Assembly: GCF_000516515.1 (NCBI RefSeq)
Contig: NZ_KI911784.1
Coordinates: 2,574,881 to 2,638,880 of the forward strand
Reading direction: 5' to 3'
Source of the DNA: Chloroflexus sp. Y-396-1
GTDB taxonomy: Bacteria > Chloroflexota > Chloroflexia > Chloroflexales > Chloroflexaceae
DNA length: 64,000 nt
In this document: positions 43,800 to 53,371 of the stretch, piece after piece
Layout: each line of letters opens with the position of its first letter
How positions within the stretch are numbered: position 1 is the stretch's first letter
Notes under the pieces: generated by a model
Told to the model about the DNA's origin: nothing
Database searches by the model: none
The model's input: only the letters and a program-made list of their open reading frames with translations
Translations under genes and position numbers: made by a program

Positions 43800-45095
43800 T
43801 TAATCACTAGCTGGATTAGGTTCTAAGGCTGGAGTCTGAGCTGTAATACCGGAGAAAATCGATCTCGCAATAATTAGGGATACTGAAACAATCAAGCCTA
43901 CTAATGCACCCAAAACTACGAACGGTACCGACTTTGATACATTAGAAGGCTCTTCATAGACCATAGTACCAAGATGACGTACAGTTATCGGTCTTGATAA
44001 TTCTTCGAGCTTCAATTCATCGATGCGGCGCAATAGCGTATCGTAGAGAGAATACGCTGTATCACGCTCTCTTGTCAGCTCTATTTGCTGCCGATTCAAC
44101 TGCTCGAGACGCACTTGCTCAGCGAACAACTGATTATACAGATTTTCTATATCCACGGTTGTGAAACTATCGAATTTTGTGATGCTCAATTCAGCCACAT
44201 CGCGTTGTAACCGACCATACTCTGCTTCTAGAGAACTGATGACAATGTCAATATCGTCTGTAGTAACTGAGATACCATTGATCACAGACGAATCAAGCTG
44301 TAGTATTGGCCCACCACTTACGCCAGTACTCTGTACCCGAAACAAGAGAGCAGATAAGCTGTCTGATAGGTCTGTATCACCGCGTGTCATCCTCTCGCGA
44401 ATTAGCTGAGCGTCACGCAGCATCCGATCAATCTGATTCATTCGACTCAGGTATTCATTGTAACGATTAAGAGTCGCCGCACGCACTCCTTCAATGGCAT
44501 TCGAAATGCGCCTAATCTCTTGTGATGTTGCTTCTATCTCACCACGCTCGATAAACTGTTCAAGTGCGATCTGAGCTTTCTGGTAGCGCTCTCTTGCCTC
44601 CTCTAATTTTCGCGATGTATCAAGTATGGCAGAGTTGTCGGCAGCATAGCTTTCGTAAATGAAGCGTATAGCTTCCTGAGCATACAACTCGGCTACTTCT
44701 TTTGCCCCAATACTTGTTGCACTGTAGACCTTCAAAAGAAAGATTGTATTACCCTGTCTATCTACTTCGAACTGAAAATCTTGTAAATTTAACCCCTTAT
44801 CTATTAGTAATGCCCCAATTCGATTCATGAGCAGTTCGCCCTTCATTAGATCTTCCAACTCATCGTAAGCAGTTCTACCTGTCAAGGGTGGCTGATTTGA
44901 AATTATTTGTGTACTAGGCTGTAATTGCGTGCTTTTGTTTACCACCAGCAGTGTGGCCCGTGCTTCATATGGAGATGTCGTTACAACTTTGAATATCCCA
45001 ACCAGTAACGCAGATGTGAGAATGGTGGCAATAATGATCTTCCACGCTTTGATAATATTCTGAAAAATTGGTCGTAGGTCAATTTCATCGTTCAT
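43800..45095 (-). CDS. Wzz/GumC-type polysaccharide co-polymerase
   Basis: 431 residues. It has an N-terminal transmembrane helix (about 18-36, IIIATILTSALLVGIFKVV), a Wzz-like first segment (YEARATLLVVNKS) and a long periplasmic-side coiled coil (about 150-370). A C-terminal helix follows (about 388-410, FVVLGALVGLIVSVSLII). It sets chain length in Wzy-dependent polysaccharide export. No fused tyrosine kinase domain is present. The promoter is at 45134-45162 and GAGGTG lies before the ATG. Outermost gene on the left of the island. Confidence 0.9.
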   Translation of the reverse strand: MNDEIDLRPIFQNIIKAWKIIIATILTSALLVGIFKVVTTSPYEARATLLVVNKSTQLQPSTQIISNQPPLTGRTAYDELEDLMKGELLMNRIGALLIDKGLNLQDFQFEVDRQGNTIFLLKVYSATSIGAKEVAELYAQEAIRFIYESYAADNSAILDTSRKLEEARERYQKAQIALEQFIERGEIEATSQEIRRISNAIEGVRAATLNRYNEYLSRMNQIDRMLRDAQLIRERMTRGDTDLSDSLSALLFRVQSTGVSGGPILQLDSSVINGISVTTDDIDIVISSLEAEYGRLQRDVAELSITKFDSFTTVDIENLYNQLFAEQVRLEQLNRQQIELTRERDTAYSLYDTLLRRIDELKLEELSRPITVRHLGTMVYEEPSNVSKSVPFVVLGALVGLIVSVSLIIARSIFSGITAQTPALEPNPASD

Positions 45096-45133
45096 ATATC
45101 TTACACCTCTGATTGTATCGCTATCGGGGAACT

Positions 45134-45162
45134 ATGATAGCACATACACAGATTCTAGTCAA
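45134..45162 (-). promoter_or_regulatory. Promoter of the Wzz-like gene
   Basis: Minus strand TTGACT (45162-45157), 17-base spacer, TATCAT (45139-45134). Leader of about 30 bases. Confidence 0.75.
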
Positions 45163-45374
45163 ACTCATAACAGATAGGAGTCAGGCAATTTCAGCATGTC
45201 GTGTTCGCAAGTATATAAGACAAATTCTTATGTTCAATAACCAGCGCATCGTGGCTCGGTTTAAGTAATCGGTCAGACGATAACCTGAATTGCTGAGGAT
45301 TGTCGGTATGCTCATTCAGGAACGCTGAAAGGTCAGCACAATCTAGTGAAGAAAAATCATCATCTAATTAATAT

Positions 45375-46345
45375 GATTCATTAGGAGTCACGCAGTTGAG
45401 ACTGGGTATGGCGTGGTTAAGTTAGGGAGACCCGTATCGCCTCGCGAACCTACTGCGTGGCTGTACTTCACGCCGTGCCTGTACGCAGGTGGTGACGTTC
45501 CAGACAGAGGAAGCACGGAGTGCCAAGCCGATGTAATTCCTCTGGGTGTCTGCGGAGCGGCGTCGGGATCACTCGATGATGCAGCCTTGCGTGACCCGCG
45601 ATGGTCCTCTTCGATGCGCCACTGGCAACGTGCGCCCTCCGCACCCTGGGCAATGCTCATCCCCAGGTCGCTGGTGGCTCCGTATTCCCGAACACCGTCT
45701 GAGGTAGCCATCGTGAACCCGTTGATGACGCCGTATCCCTTCAAACGATGGCGCCATAGCACCGAATCAGCCCTACTCTGATCGGTCGGGTGCTCGAACT
45801 ATCGGAATCAACAAAGCGATTGATGTTCAGCCGGGTCAGCCACTGTCCGTTTCAAGCGCACACCAGCTTCACGGTCTCCAATTTAGCATACACCGGCTGT
45901 CGCAGCCCAACAATTGGAGCTGCAATCCCCGTGCTGCCGCTGCCTTCACTATCGCCTGGACATGATCGTTTGTGGTCAACCCGTCGTGCGTGTGGTTGGA
46001 GATGCGAACGGCGCCGGGCAGGGGGCTTCCCCATCGGTTCACAGTATGCGGATCGGATTGACACCCAAGACTACCCGATGATGGTTGCCCGACCGATGGC
46101 GGAGTGGCGGCTCGATGGCCTGGCTGTGCGGCTTGTCCAACGTCGTGTCGTCGATCATCACACAGCCCTTGATCAAAGAACCACCGTACTGCTCCTCCTT
46201 CCCCAAGGTGATTCCATCTGCGTGCCACCATGCGGGTGCAGGCATCGTGTGTTAGACATTCGTGTCGGCAGACAGATGGAATCCCGCTGCGTCAGTGTTG
46301 CTGAAAACGTTCTGCGCTGTGACCAGAACTTGGATATAGTCTAGT
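45375..46345 (-). pseudogene. Decayed DDE transposase (IS4/IS701-like group)
   Basis: Pieces of one transposase are spread over all three minus frames in the right order. First comes DYIQVLVTAQNVFSNTDAAG, then GCVMIDDTTLDKPHS and SGNHHRVVLGVNPI with the first catalytic Asp region. DGLTTNDHVQAIVKAAAARG follows, then LKGYGVINGFTMATSDGVRE and QWRIEEDHRGS near the catalytic Glu. The last piece is QRNYIGLALRASSVWNVTTC. Several frameshifts and stops make it non-functional. No clear terminal inverted repeats were found. Insertion near the edge of the glycan island fits past mobility. Confidence 0.8.
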
Positions 46346-47066
46346 TCGTCCCCCTTCGGCGGGTTCATAGGCTCAAGGATACACCATCAGGAGGAACTGC
46401 GTGGCTCCTATATGAAATATGCGAATCCTGTACTGGTGGAGTGCATGTATGGCGTGGCGAGAGCAGTGTTCCGACCTCAGAGGGTGATCGAAAATGTTAT
46501 TGTTACTTCGATGCGACACGCAGGTATTCCTTGCATACAATCTGATGTGATGACCAGGTGAACAATTCTATAATTTTGGATGATAGTGATCTCCTGCTAC
46601 TGATGGATATAGAACCAATAATGGTGATCATGTTGCCATCATCGATTTCAATCGTTCTAACTGCATCTCCGGCATTGATATGCCAACAGAATAGATTGAT
46701 GGTATAGTAAGGTAGGGGAAAATATTTCCTACCTACCTACCGTTTTACCGTCCGCCACTTATCCCAAAACTTAACTTGTCCTAACACTATTGGGGCGCAA
46801 TACCGCGAGGTTTTCGTGATAGCCATTATGACCTTCCTGGAACGGCAGATCGGGAAAGACTATCTGCGGCCAAACGTCCCTACGCTTTCATATCATCCGA
46901 TGGCAATTAGGATGATGAATCATTCGTTCTAATGCAATGGTGTAAGGAGATGGTACAACCTGATAGAGTCGAGGCCTTTCATCAGGCTTTAACTATCTCT
47001 CAGTATCTTCAGATGAAGTGTTCGTACAATATTAAAGCGTGACATGACAATAATTAACTCTTTGCA
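46346..47066. other. Gene-poor A+T-rich gap
   Basis: No gene recognised. An inverted repeat GGTAGGGGAAA/TTTCCTACC with extra CTACC copies stands near 46712-46741 and may be a relic of an element end. A 60-codon plus frame near 46820-46940 shows no family likeness. Confidence 0.45.
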
Positions 47067-48500
47067 TCAAACCATATAGTAGAATCTCACCAATGTTAGC
47101 ATTGCTATTAGGTCAAAAACTCTTGTAGTAATCAGTAGAATGTAAGCTGCCAACCGTCGCCATTGCTTAGGCCAGAGCTGTTGCCAGCCTACCATCAGCA
47201 GCCACATCGCAGGCAGCATCGCCCAGTAGAGATAGCGACCACGCGGAATATATGGAGTCCTATCGCCGAGAGGATGCAACCGTCCGAATAATGCAATCCA
47301 GGCAACCACAACCGCTATGACACAGAGCCACAACCAGCGTGATTGCCAGCCTGGCGTTAGTAATGTCCGCTGCCATATCCCGCGCAGCAAACCACCGATA
47401 GCGGCAACGCTCAAGCCGGCAAAGAACCAATCACCTACCGGTGGCCAGACCGCGATATGGCCCCAGGCCAGGCGTACCCAAAAATGGTTGTGCGCAATCT
47501 CGAGCGTGCGTCGATACCACGGCCACGCCTGCTCCCAATTGCCCCACGACAGGAGCCATGGCACGATCTTAATGCGCAGATACTCTTGCTCGACCATCGC
47601 CAGCCACGGACGCGAGTGCAAGCCTTTACTGTCGAAGGTAAAGCTGACCATCAGCAGCACGCTGGTGAAGGCAATACTCCCGGCCAGATACACCCACCAG
47701 CGGAGCGGACGCCTCCAGAAACTCCAGATCAGCGCCAGAATCAGAGGAATGAGGAGCGGCATTGCTGTGCGCTTAGTGAGGACTGCAACCATCGTGCCAA
47801 GGATGGCCAGCCCCAAACCGGTCAACCGCCAACCGTCACGAATGAGGATGGCAAATCCCAGAAATGCGGTTGCCGCAGCAAAGTTCATCAGCACATCACT
47901 ATTGAAGGCACTCATCAGATCAGCAAATGCCGGAATAGTCGCAACGAACAACGCCAGTATGACTGCCATCTGCGGCGCATTAGGGAAAACGATGCACCCA
48001 GCTCGCCATACGGTTACAACCGTCAACGTCATCAGAAAAGCACTGATGATGCGACCAGCGTAAAGCTGATGTTCAACCGGCAGGTAGCGGAGTGGGCCAA
48101 GAAGCCACGCCATCATGCCGTAATAGAATGGCGGGTGCTGTCGCTGATCGGTGGGAATACCGGGAGGGAGTGGACTGAGCAGGTCAGGCTTTACCCCAGG
48201 TGACCAGAAGCGGTGGCGGTACATTGAATCGGCGACTTCGCGGGCAATCGCAACATCGTCTGGCTCGGTGATTCCACCACGGATGATGTACGCCGTGTAC
48301 AAAAAGTGACCCGGCTCATCATAGTGCTGCCAGGGTGGCACAAGAAACACGTAGATCAGGGTGTGGAGAAAGGCAAGTGGCGCCAGCCAGCGTATGACCA
48401 GCCAATCGTCCCTTGTGAGCGTCATAAACCGCCACCAGCGTGGTATCCGGTTGGCGGTCGATGCTTCACTGCTCGTAACAGGTACTTCGATGTGTGCCAT
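47067..48500 (-). CDS. DUF2142-type multi-spanning membrane protein
   Basis: 477 residues, about ten to twelve hydrophobic helices. Near the first helix is VPPWQHYDEPGHFLYTAYII, an acidic loop motif shared with the protein at 53372-55321 and typical of GT-C-like DUF2142 proteins found in polysaccharide clusters. A long extracytoplasmic loop follows (about 90-150). By fold and context it may be a lipid-linked-sugar glycosyltransferase or polymer-modifying enzyme at the outer face of the membrane. No biochemical role can be set from sequence. Confidence 0.78.
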   Translation of the reverse strand: MAHIEVPVTSSEASTANRIPRWWRFMTLTRDDWLVIRWLAPLAFLHTLIYVFLVPPWQHYDEPGHFLYTAYIIRGGITEPDDVAIAREVADSMYRHRFWSPGVKPDLLSPLPPGIPTDQRQHPPFYYGMMAWLLGPLRYLPVEHQLYAGRIISAFLMTLTVVTVWRAGCIVFPNAPQMAVILALFVATIPAFADLMSAFNSDVLMNFAAATAFLGFAILIRDGWRLTGLGLAILGTMVAVLTKRTAMPLLIPLILALIWSFWRRPLRWWVYLAGSIAFTSVLLMVSFTFDSKGLHSRPWLAMVEQEYLRIKIVPWLLSWGNWEQAWPWYRRTLEIAHNHFWVRLAWGHIAVWPPVGDWFFAGLSVAAIGGLLRGIWQRTLLTPGWQSRWLWLCVIAVVVAWIALFGRLHPLGDRTPYIPRGRYLYWAMLPAMWLLMVGWQQLWPKQWRRLAAYILLITTRVFDLIAMLTLVRFYYMV

Positions 48501-48738
48501 GCAGTTCCTTGGTTTGGTAGCCCTTCGCAGATTCTTCTCAGATCGACATCCCTGGTATCGCGCTTTCTACGTAGAGCCTGTCCGAAACATCTTGTTGCGG
48601 GAGATGAAGGTCATCGAATGTTGTTACCTTACTCGATCGGTGTGCATCACAGGGGATATTGGCATCCGGCTAATCGCAAGTCGTATTGAATCCATCAACA
48701 AGTTTCACTCGTTGTAGCGTGACAACTCGGATAGGCTC

Positions 48739-49107
48739 TTAATGTTCTTCATCACCTATTCGACTGGCCAACACGATGCTTCCCCGCAGCATCTGCTGTA
48801 CTTCGTCTGCAACTACCTTATCGTAGATCAGCATGTCGATCCCTATATCGAGATGGCGTGAAAAAAAGAAGAAGTATGGTCTGATCACTTCCAGCGGATT
48901 TGCAATCGGCTCATTCACTTGCAACAGCAGATCAGCATCACTCGTTCCGGTATGAGAACCGGTTGCCAGTGAGCCGATGAGTCGTACCTCTCGCAGGTGG
49001 GGGAAGATCGCCAATGCTTTCGCAGAGACCTCTCGCAATTGTCGCATCACCTCATCACGATTCAGGGAGATAGCTTTCACAGAACTGTATGACTCGATCC
49101 GCCGCAT
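48739..49107 (-). CDS. MNT-type nucleotidyltransferase (putative antitoxin)
   Basis: 122 residues from the ATG at 49107. Exact GSX10DXD motif: Gly45-Ser46 and Asp57, Asp59 in LIGSLATGSHTGTSDADLLL. Paired with the HEPN gene upstream, whose end it overlaps by 53 bases. Same type of module as at 30673-31427, but not close in sequence. Likely the antitoxin-like half of a HEPN/MNT pair inside the glycan island. Confidence 0.85.
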   Translation of the reverse strand: MRRIESYSSVKAISLNRDEVMRQLREVSAKALAIFPHLREVRLIGSLATGSHTGTSDADLLLQVNEPIANPLEVIRPYFFFFSRHLDIGIDMLIYDKVVADEVQQMLRGSIVLASRIGDEEH

Positions 49108-49450
49108 AGAGACCTTCTCTCGCCTGTCGTTCGGTAAAATAGTCAGCCGGCTTCCCTGCCGCAAAACCGTTTGGGTAGCGCGGTGGAATGTAATACATAT
49201 CCAACAGACGGGCGCTATCTAACACTTCCTCGGGTATTTCCAGGTCTTGTTTCAAACGTTTGAGCATTTCGGTAAGAGAGTGCCCCCACAGGGTTATCCC
49301 TTTAACGAGACCTAATGCCTTGATCACCTTCTCAGACGATTGTTGCAACGTAAAGCAGGCCCATTCGTAGTACCCGTATTGAATGTCTAGGAGGGCGCGC
49401 GTGTAGTCTCGCTTTCCTTGCTCGTACCAGTCTTTCCAGCGATTCATCAA
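49055..49450 (-). CDS. HEPN-domain protein
   Basis: 131 residues, all-helical. The pattern AL.DIQYGYYEWACFTLQQSSEKVIKALGL, GHSLTEML and PPRYPNG is characteristic of HEPN proteins (PF05168-like). No clear RX4-6H RNase motif is visible, unlike the protein at 30673, so toxin activity is less sure. An alternative ATG lies one codon downstream. An extended -10 promoter stands 38 bases upstream of the start. Confidence 0.85.
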   Translation of the reverse strand: MMNRWKDWYEQGKRDYTRALLDIQYGYYEWACFTLQQSSEKVIKALGLVKGITLWGHSLTEMLKRLKQDLEIPEEVLDSARLLDMYYIPPRYPNGFAAGKPADYFTERQAREGLYAADRVIQFCESYLPES

Positions 49451-49487
49451 CGACCATTCCTATATACGGTACGATGACCACAATACT

Positions 49488-49496
49488 ATTATACCA
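49488..49496 (-). promoter_or_regulatory. Extended -10 promoter of the HEPN/MNT pair
   Basis: Minus strand TGGTATAAT, a perfect TATAAT (49493-49488) with an upstream TG, and no good -35 box. It would give a leader of about 30 bases. Confidence 0.6.
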
Positions 49497-49767
49497 TATA
49501 GCCACCAATCCCTTCTTTGCAAACCGTGTTATCCTTATGTCTACTGTTCCACCATGTGACCCTGTCTGTATCAGGATGGTCGTGAATCGTTTTGCCAACA
49601 GGCTTTATCCGTGTGACATGATGACCGGGTATTCAGATTAACTACCCTACACTGCAATGCTCGGTCGAACATCGTCGGGTGACTGCTCAGAAAGAGTTTC
49701 ACCTGCTCACGATAGCATACACGCTTTGATCTACGAGTGTAGCATGAACATCTTGTCAGACATACTC
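49497..49767. other. Intergenic region without recognised features
   Basis: The gap between the HEPN/MNT promoter and the end of the sugar-transferase gene holds no gene, RNA or clear repeat that I can identify. Confidence 0.4.
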
Positions 49768-51138
49768 TCAATAGGCGCCATGCCCCTTCCAAACCACAAT
49801 CAATGTTCTCATCAAAATACGTAGGTCTAGCCAAAACGAATAATTCTGGATGTAGTAGAGGTCATCTTCGGTATGGAGATGCATTGGTTTTTCACTCCGA
49901 CCATTAATCTGCCACCAGCCGGTAATTCCAGGCGGAACTCGAAACCGCTGCCACTGCCACGGCTCATATTCCGCTGCAATGTAGGGCATCTCAGGTCGTG
50001 GCCCGACCAGACTCATCTCGCCGCGCAGTACATTAAACAGTTGCGGTAGCTCATCAAGTGATGTCCGCCGTAACTTCCGTCCAACCCGTGTCACTCGTGG
50101 ATCATCCTTCACTTTGTGAATCAGACGTCCCTGCTCATCACGTTTTGCCACCTCTTGCCAGCGCCGGTCAGCATCTTGATACATAGTACGAAACTTCAGC
50201 ATCTGAAAACGCCGTCCGTGTTCACCGATTCGTTCCTGACGAAAAATGACTGGACCGGGTGATTCGAGCTTGATCAAGACTGCAATCACGAGCATCACCG
50301 GCGCGAGCAGGATGATCAGGATAGTACTAACGACAATATCAAACAGACGTTTCACGAACCGTTGTGATGCAGTCAGGGCCGATTCGCGTAGCGAGATGAG
50401 TGGAATCCCACCGATGCTTTCTACCGGCGTGCGGGCAAAGACGAGATCTAGCGCCGTTGGTACGGTATGCAGCATTACCGGCTCTTTTAGCAATTGCAGC
50501 GATAGGTCGACTACTTGATCGTTACGTGATGGCGGGAGCGCAAAGATCACTTCATCGATCTGATAGCAGCGCACAAGGCCGACGAGGTCGGCCAGATGAC
50601 CTAGGCGAGGCAGTTCTACTGGTGCGTCACGTTCATCAGAGACATAACCCACAATGTGTAATCCGGTCCAGGGGCGACGGCCAAATTCATCGGCCAAGCG
50701 GAGGGCAGTACTGACATCACCGACCACCAACGTGCGTCGGCCATTCCCTCGTTGCTGGCGCCAGCGCGTGATCGTGCGGAAACTGAGATGAATCACGCTC
50801 AGCGCTATTAAGTCGCAAAGTATGAATAGAATAAATGTTGATCTGTCGATAATAGCACCGTTCAACAAATATAACACACCAGCGAGTGATGTTGCCGACA
50901 GCAACACGGCAACGTGTAAACGGGTAAACGCTTCCAGCAGAGGATGGGTGAAGAGAATGCGTTGTGGAGCAAGCGTAATGAAGACAACCGTCCAAATCAA
51001 GGCTACACCTGCATAAAGTGGTGATCTGAGTAGAATGGTATTATCAATACCAACGATCAGTATCAGACAAATCAGGGTAGCGGTGATGTCCCACGCAAGC
51101 ACACTCCCCATCAATCTCGTGTGAATGCGTTCGAGCAT
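49768..51138 (-). CDS. Polyprenyl-phosphate hexose-1-phosphate transferase (WbaP/CpsE type)
   Basis: 456 residues. Four or five N-terminal membrane helices (about 10-125) and a CoA-binding-like Rossmann domain (about 130-240, [20 protein letters not shown]) precede the catalytic bacterial sugar transferase domain (about 270-456). That domain has [50 protein letters not shown] and [13 protein letters not shown]. It places the first sugar phosphate on undecaprenyl phosphate and so starts repeat-unit assembly for the island. Own promoter at 51240-51268. Confidence 0.94.
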   Translation of the reverse strand: MLERIHTRLMGSVLAWDITATLICLILIVGIDNTILLRSPLYAGVALIWTVVFITLAPQRILFTHPLLEAFTRLHVAVLLSATSLAGVLYLLNGAIIDRSTFILFILCDLIALSVIHLSFRTITRWRQQRGNGRRTLVVGDVSTALRLADEFGRRPWTGLHIVGYVSDERDAPVELPRLGHLADLVGLVRCYQIDEVIFALPPSRNDQVVDLSLQLLKEPVMLHTVPTALDLVFARTPVESIGGIPLISLRESALTASQRFVKRLFDIVVSTILIILLAPVMLVIAVLIKLESPGPVIFRQERIGEHGRRFQMLKFRTMYQDADRRWQEVAKRDEQGRLIHKVKDDPRVTRVGRKLRRTSLDELPQLFNVLRGEMSLVGPRPEMPYIAAEYEPWQWQRFRVPPGITGWWQINGRSEKPMHLHTEDDLYYIQNYSFWLDLRILMRTLIVVWKGHGAY

Positions 51139-51239
51139 ACTGGCTCCTTACACGAAGGTGAGACACGGCAACGTGGCCGCACCTTCGACTCATGGCAGCG
51201 AGGTAGTACGTACACCCGACGTGGGGTATGCCACGGGAT

Positions 51240-51268
51240 AGTATAGCAGCATGAGAAACAACGTGCAA
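51240..51268 (-). promoter_or_regulatory. Promoter of the initiating sugar transferase gene
   Basis: Minus strand TTGCAC (51268-51263), 17-base spacer, TATACT (51245-51240). Leader of about 95 bases. Confidence 0.72.
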
Positions 51269-52157
51269 TGCATGACTTAGGGGTTTTTAAAGTATTCAGT
51301 TTTTAGTCACGTTCACCAATGAACGTTATTCACACCGTCACGACAATCGCCAAATCAATGCCGCTTGCCTTAGTGCGTGGGGCGTTGGCCCGCATCCTAC
51401 AGTGGCAGCGCTGGAACAGCGCATGTCGCAAAAGCAGGCCATGGAGGCGGGTTTGTAACCTGCCTTTCCTATGCGCTTACGGGAATTATTGGCGAGTGAT
51501 CAGGGTCCTGACCCTAGACCACTGTCGGCGCGGAACGCAGCGTACCATTGCCCACGCTGTGGACATTCCCCCTACTCCTCGCGCTTCTCCCCCCGCTCCT
51601 CACGTCTGCTTAGGTGGGGTGAGAACGTTGAAAGGCCCTGCACATTGCTAACACTTTGCAGAGTTCTCAGTTGTAGGTCATCTTCGATGATCAAACGATG
51701 AACCACAGAGCGAAATCGATGAACCTCACCTATCTACTGCCGATGACTCCCGACTCGTACCGTCACCCGAGTGCACGGGCCTCCGGCCCGCGATGTGTGT
51801 GGGGGACACGAGAAGGTATTGGGGCGAGTGTGGTACCTGTCCCTCCCAAGGCGGAGACAGGCGTGATCGGCGTACCAACGAGGGCCTGGGCCGCCAATCA
51901 TATCGGGATGCTGCACATATTCTTACTCCCTGCGAACGGCTTGAGCGTCACTCCATTCTCTCCTCTCTCACTCCTCTCCTCTAACTCCTCACGTAACTTC
52001 CGGGGAGATGAAAACTTTGAACAGCCCTACACATTGCTGAGTGATCGCAGAGAAGGGAGAATTTCCGAAGATTTATCAAACCAGGAATATTTAGAAGCTT
52101 TCTTTGCCAAAATAGCTATTAAAAACTATTACAATTCTATTAACATGTCTTTGTGAA
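51269..52157. repeat. Repeat-bearing gap
   Basis: No credible gene; the 110- and 152-residue plus frames are composed of repeat sequence. Two diverged direct copies of a GAGAACGTTGAAAGGCCCTG / GAAAACTTTGAACAGCCCTA element, each continuing into CACATTGCT, lie near 51619 and 52008. A GGGCCTCCGGCCCGCG palindrome (about 51777) and a GGCGGGTTTGTAACCTGCC palindrome (about 51446) are also present. Confidence 0.6.
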
Positions 52158-53333
52158 TTAGTGTTCTGCATGTACTGTCGAATTCAACAGCAATGCACGC
52201 TTTTCCCAACGCTGTGCCTCTTCAATCCGACCGAAGCGGATAGCTTCGTCACGTCGTGCCAACAATACATTCTGATTAAATCCGCCATCCAACCATGCAG
52301 CACGCATCCGAGCTAATGGCGCATAACTAGCGTAACGTGCTGCAGTAGGTGATGTAAGTATCACGTTTGCCCATCCAAACCAGTCAGCAGTGGTATCGCC
52401 CTTCGTACCGGGTAGTATCTCGAAGATAATTGCCACTTTCTGATCACTCCAGGGGGACAAATCAACCCATCCGGGAATCCACCCCGTTCCTGCCTGCTCA
52501 GGTGTTACTGATTGCTCAAAAACATATTGGAGCGTTCCAACCGTGGTCGTTACACCGATGCGGAAGACAGCGCCATCACTTCCCCATGCACGAGCCTGTG
52601 GATCAAATCCAAGGATAAACGACAAGCCTTCCTGACCTACAGGAACAGAGATATCGAAACGTGCCGTAGCCGGCGGATGTAAGAAGAAGAAATCATAAGT
52701 AAACGGCGATGGATCGCTTATTCCAGCGTATGGCATAGTCAGAGTTGTCATTCCAGCGTAACATGTCTGTGGGGCGCCTTGTTTGCAGAATGGAGTAGCA
52801 ATCGAAACGTTCGGTGCTGATAGAATCGCTTGGGTCAACTGATGGGTCAGCGGGGTCGATGGTGCTTGTGAGATGGTCGCCAGCATCTGTTCGTAAACTA
52901 GACCGGTTTCCCAGTCAATCATCGGTTCTGCAGTATTTATTGCTCGTGCTCGCTCAAACGCAGCGACCGCTTGTTCTAAATCGCCGCGAGCTAGGTATAT
53001 CCATCCGCTCATTCGGTAAGCGTGGGCGTGGTAGGGACGATAGGACTGAGCATTTCCAAGGTGGTCGAGTGCTTGACGAATAGTAGCGTCATCCACAACT
53101 GCTGGGATGCTGTCAACATAGCGTGGTTGTGGCCAGGTTAATCCTTCCTTCATCAAAGTTCCGGCTCGGTCAATATGATAGAGCCATAGGAGCCACGGAG
53201 CAGCAAGCCATAGTAATCCTATGACTCCTGGTATACTGATCCACCATAGCGATCGTACATTTGGTATACGTTTTACTGATTGCTGAGTAGCCAATTGGTG
53301 ATGTTCCATAGCACGAATACGGCTTTCAAACAC
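52158..53333 (-). CDS. TPR-containing membrane-anchored protein
   Basis: 391 residues. It probably begins with GTG at 53333; an ATG eight codons later is also possible, and neither has a clear ribosome site. One transmembrane helix (about 32-53, ISIPGVIGLLWLAAPWLLWL) is followed by tetratricopeptide-like repeats (about 80-165, AYRMSGWIYLARGDLEQAVAAFERARAIN) and a beta-rich domain (about 210-330). The last helices again look TPR-like (RRDEAIRFGRIEEAQRWEKR). It follows the DUF2142-type gene by 38 bases, so the two probably share a transcript. Function unknown; likely an assembly or scaffold factor for the glycan machinery. Confidence 0.7.
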   Translation of the reverse strand: MFESRIRAMEHHQLATQQSVKRIPNVRSLWWISIPGVIGLLWLAAPWLLWLYHIDRAGTLMKEGLTWPQPRYVDSIPAVVDDATIRQALDHLGNAQSYRPYHAHAYRMSGWIYLARGDLEQAVAAFERARAINTAEPMIDWETGLVYEQMLATISQAPSTPLTHQLTQAILSAPNVSIATPFCKQGAPQTCYAGMTTLTMPYAGISDPSPFTYDFFFLHPPATARFDISVPVGQEGLSFILGFDPQARAWGSDGAVFRIGVTTTVGTLQYVFEQSVTPEQAGTGWIPGWVDLSPWSDQKVAIIFEILPGTKGDTTADWFGWANVILTSPTAARYASYAPLARMRAAWLDGGFNQNVLLARRDEAIRFGRIEEAQRWEKRALLLNSTVHAEH

Positions 53334-53371
53334 AAACTGTTTAGATATTTTCGACTACAGCACGATACACA

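Noticed and set aside
47317-48203. Plus-strand frames of 248 codons
   Set aside because: Antisense to the DUF2142-type gene, whose membrane helices and conserved motif make the minus strand the coding one.
51319-52156. Plus-strand frames of 110 and 152 codons
   Set aside because: Both run through repeat elements and palindromes, and neither resembles a protein family.
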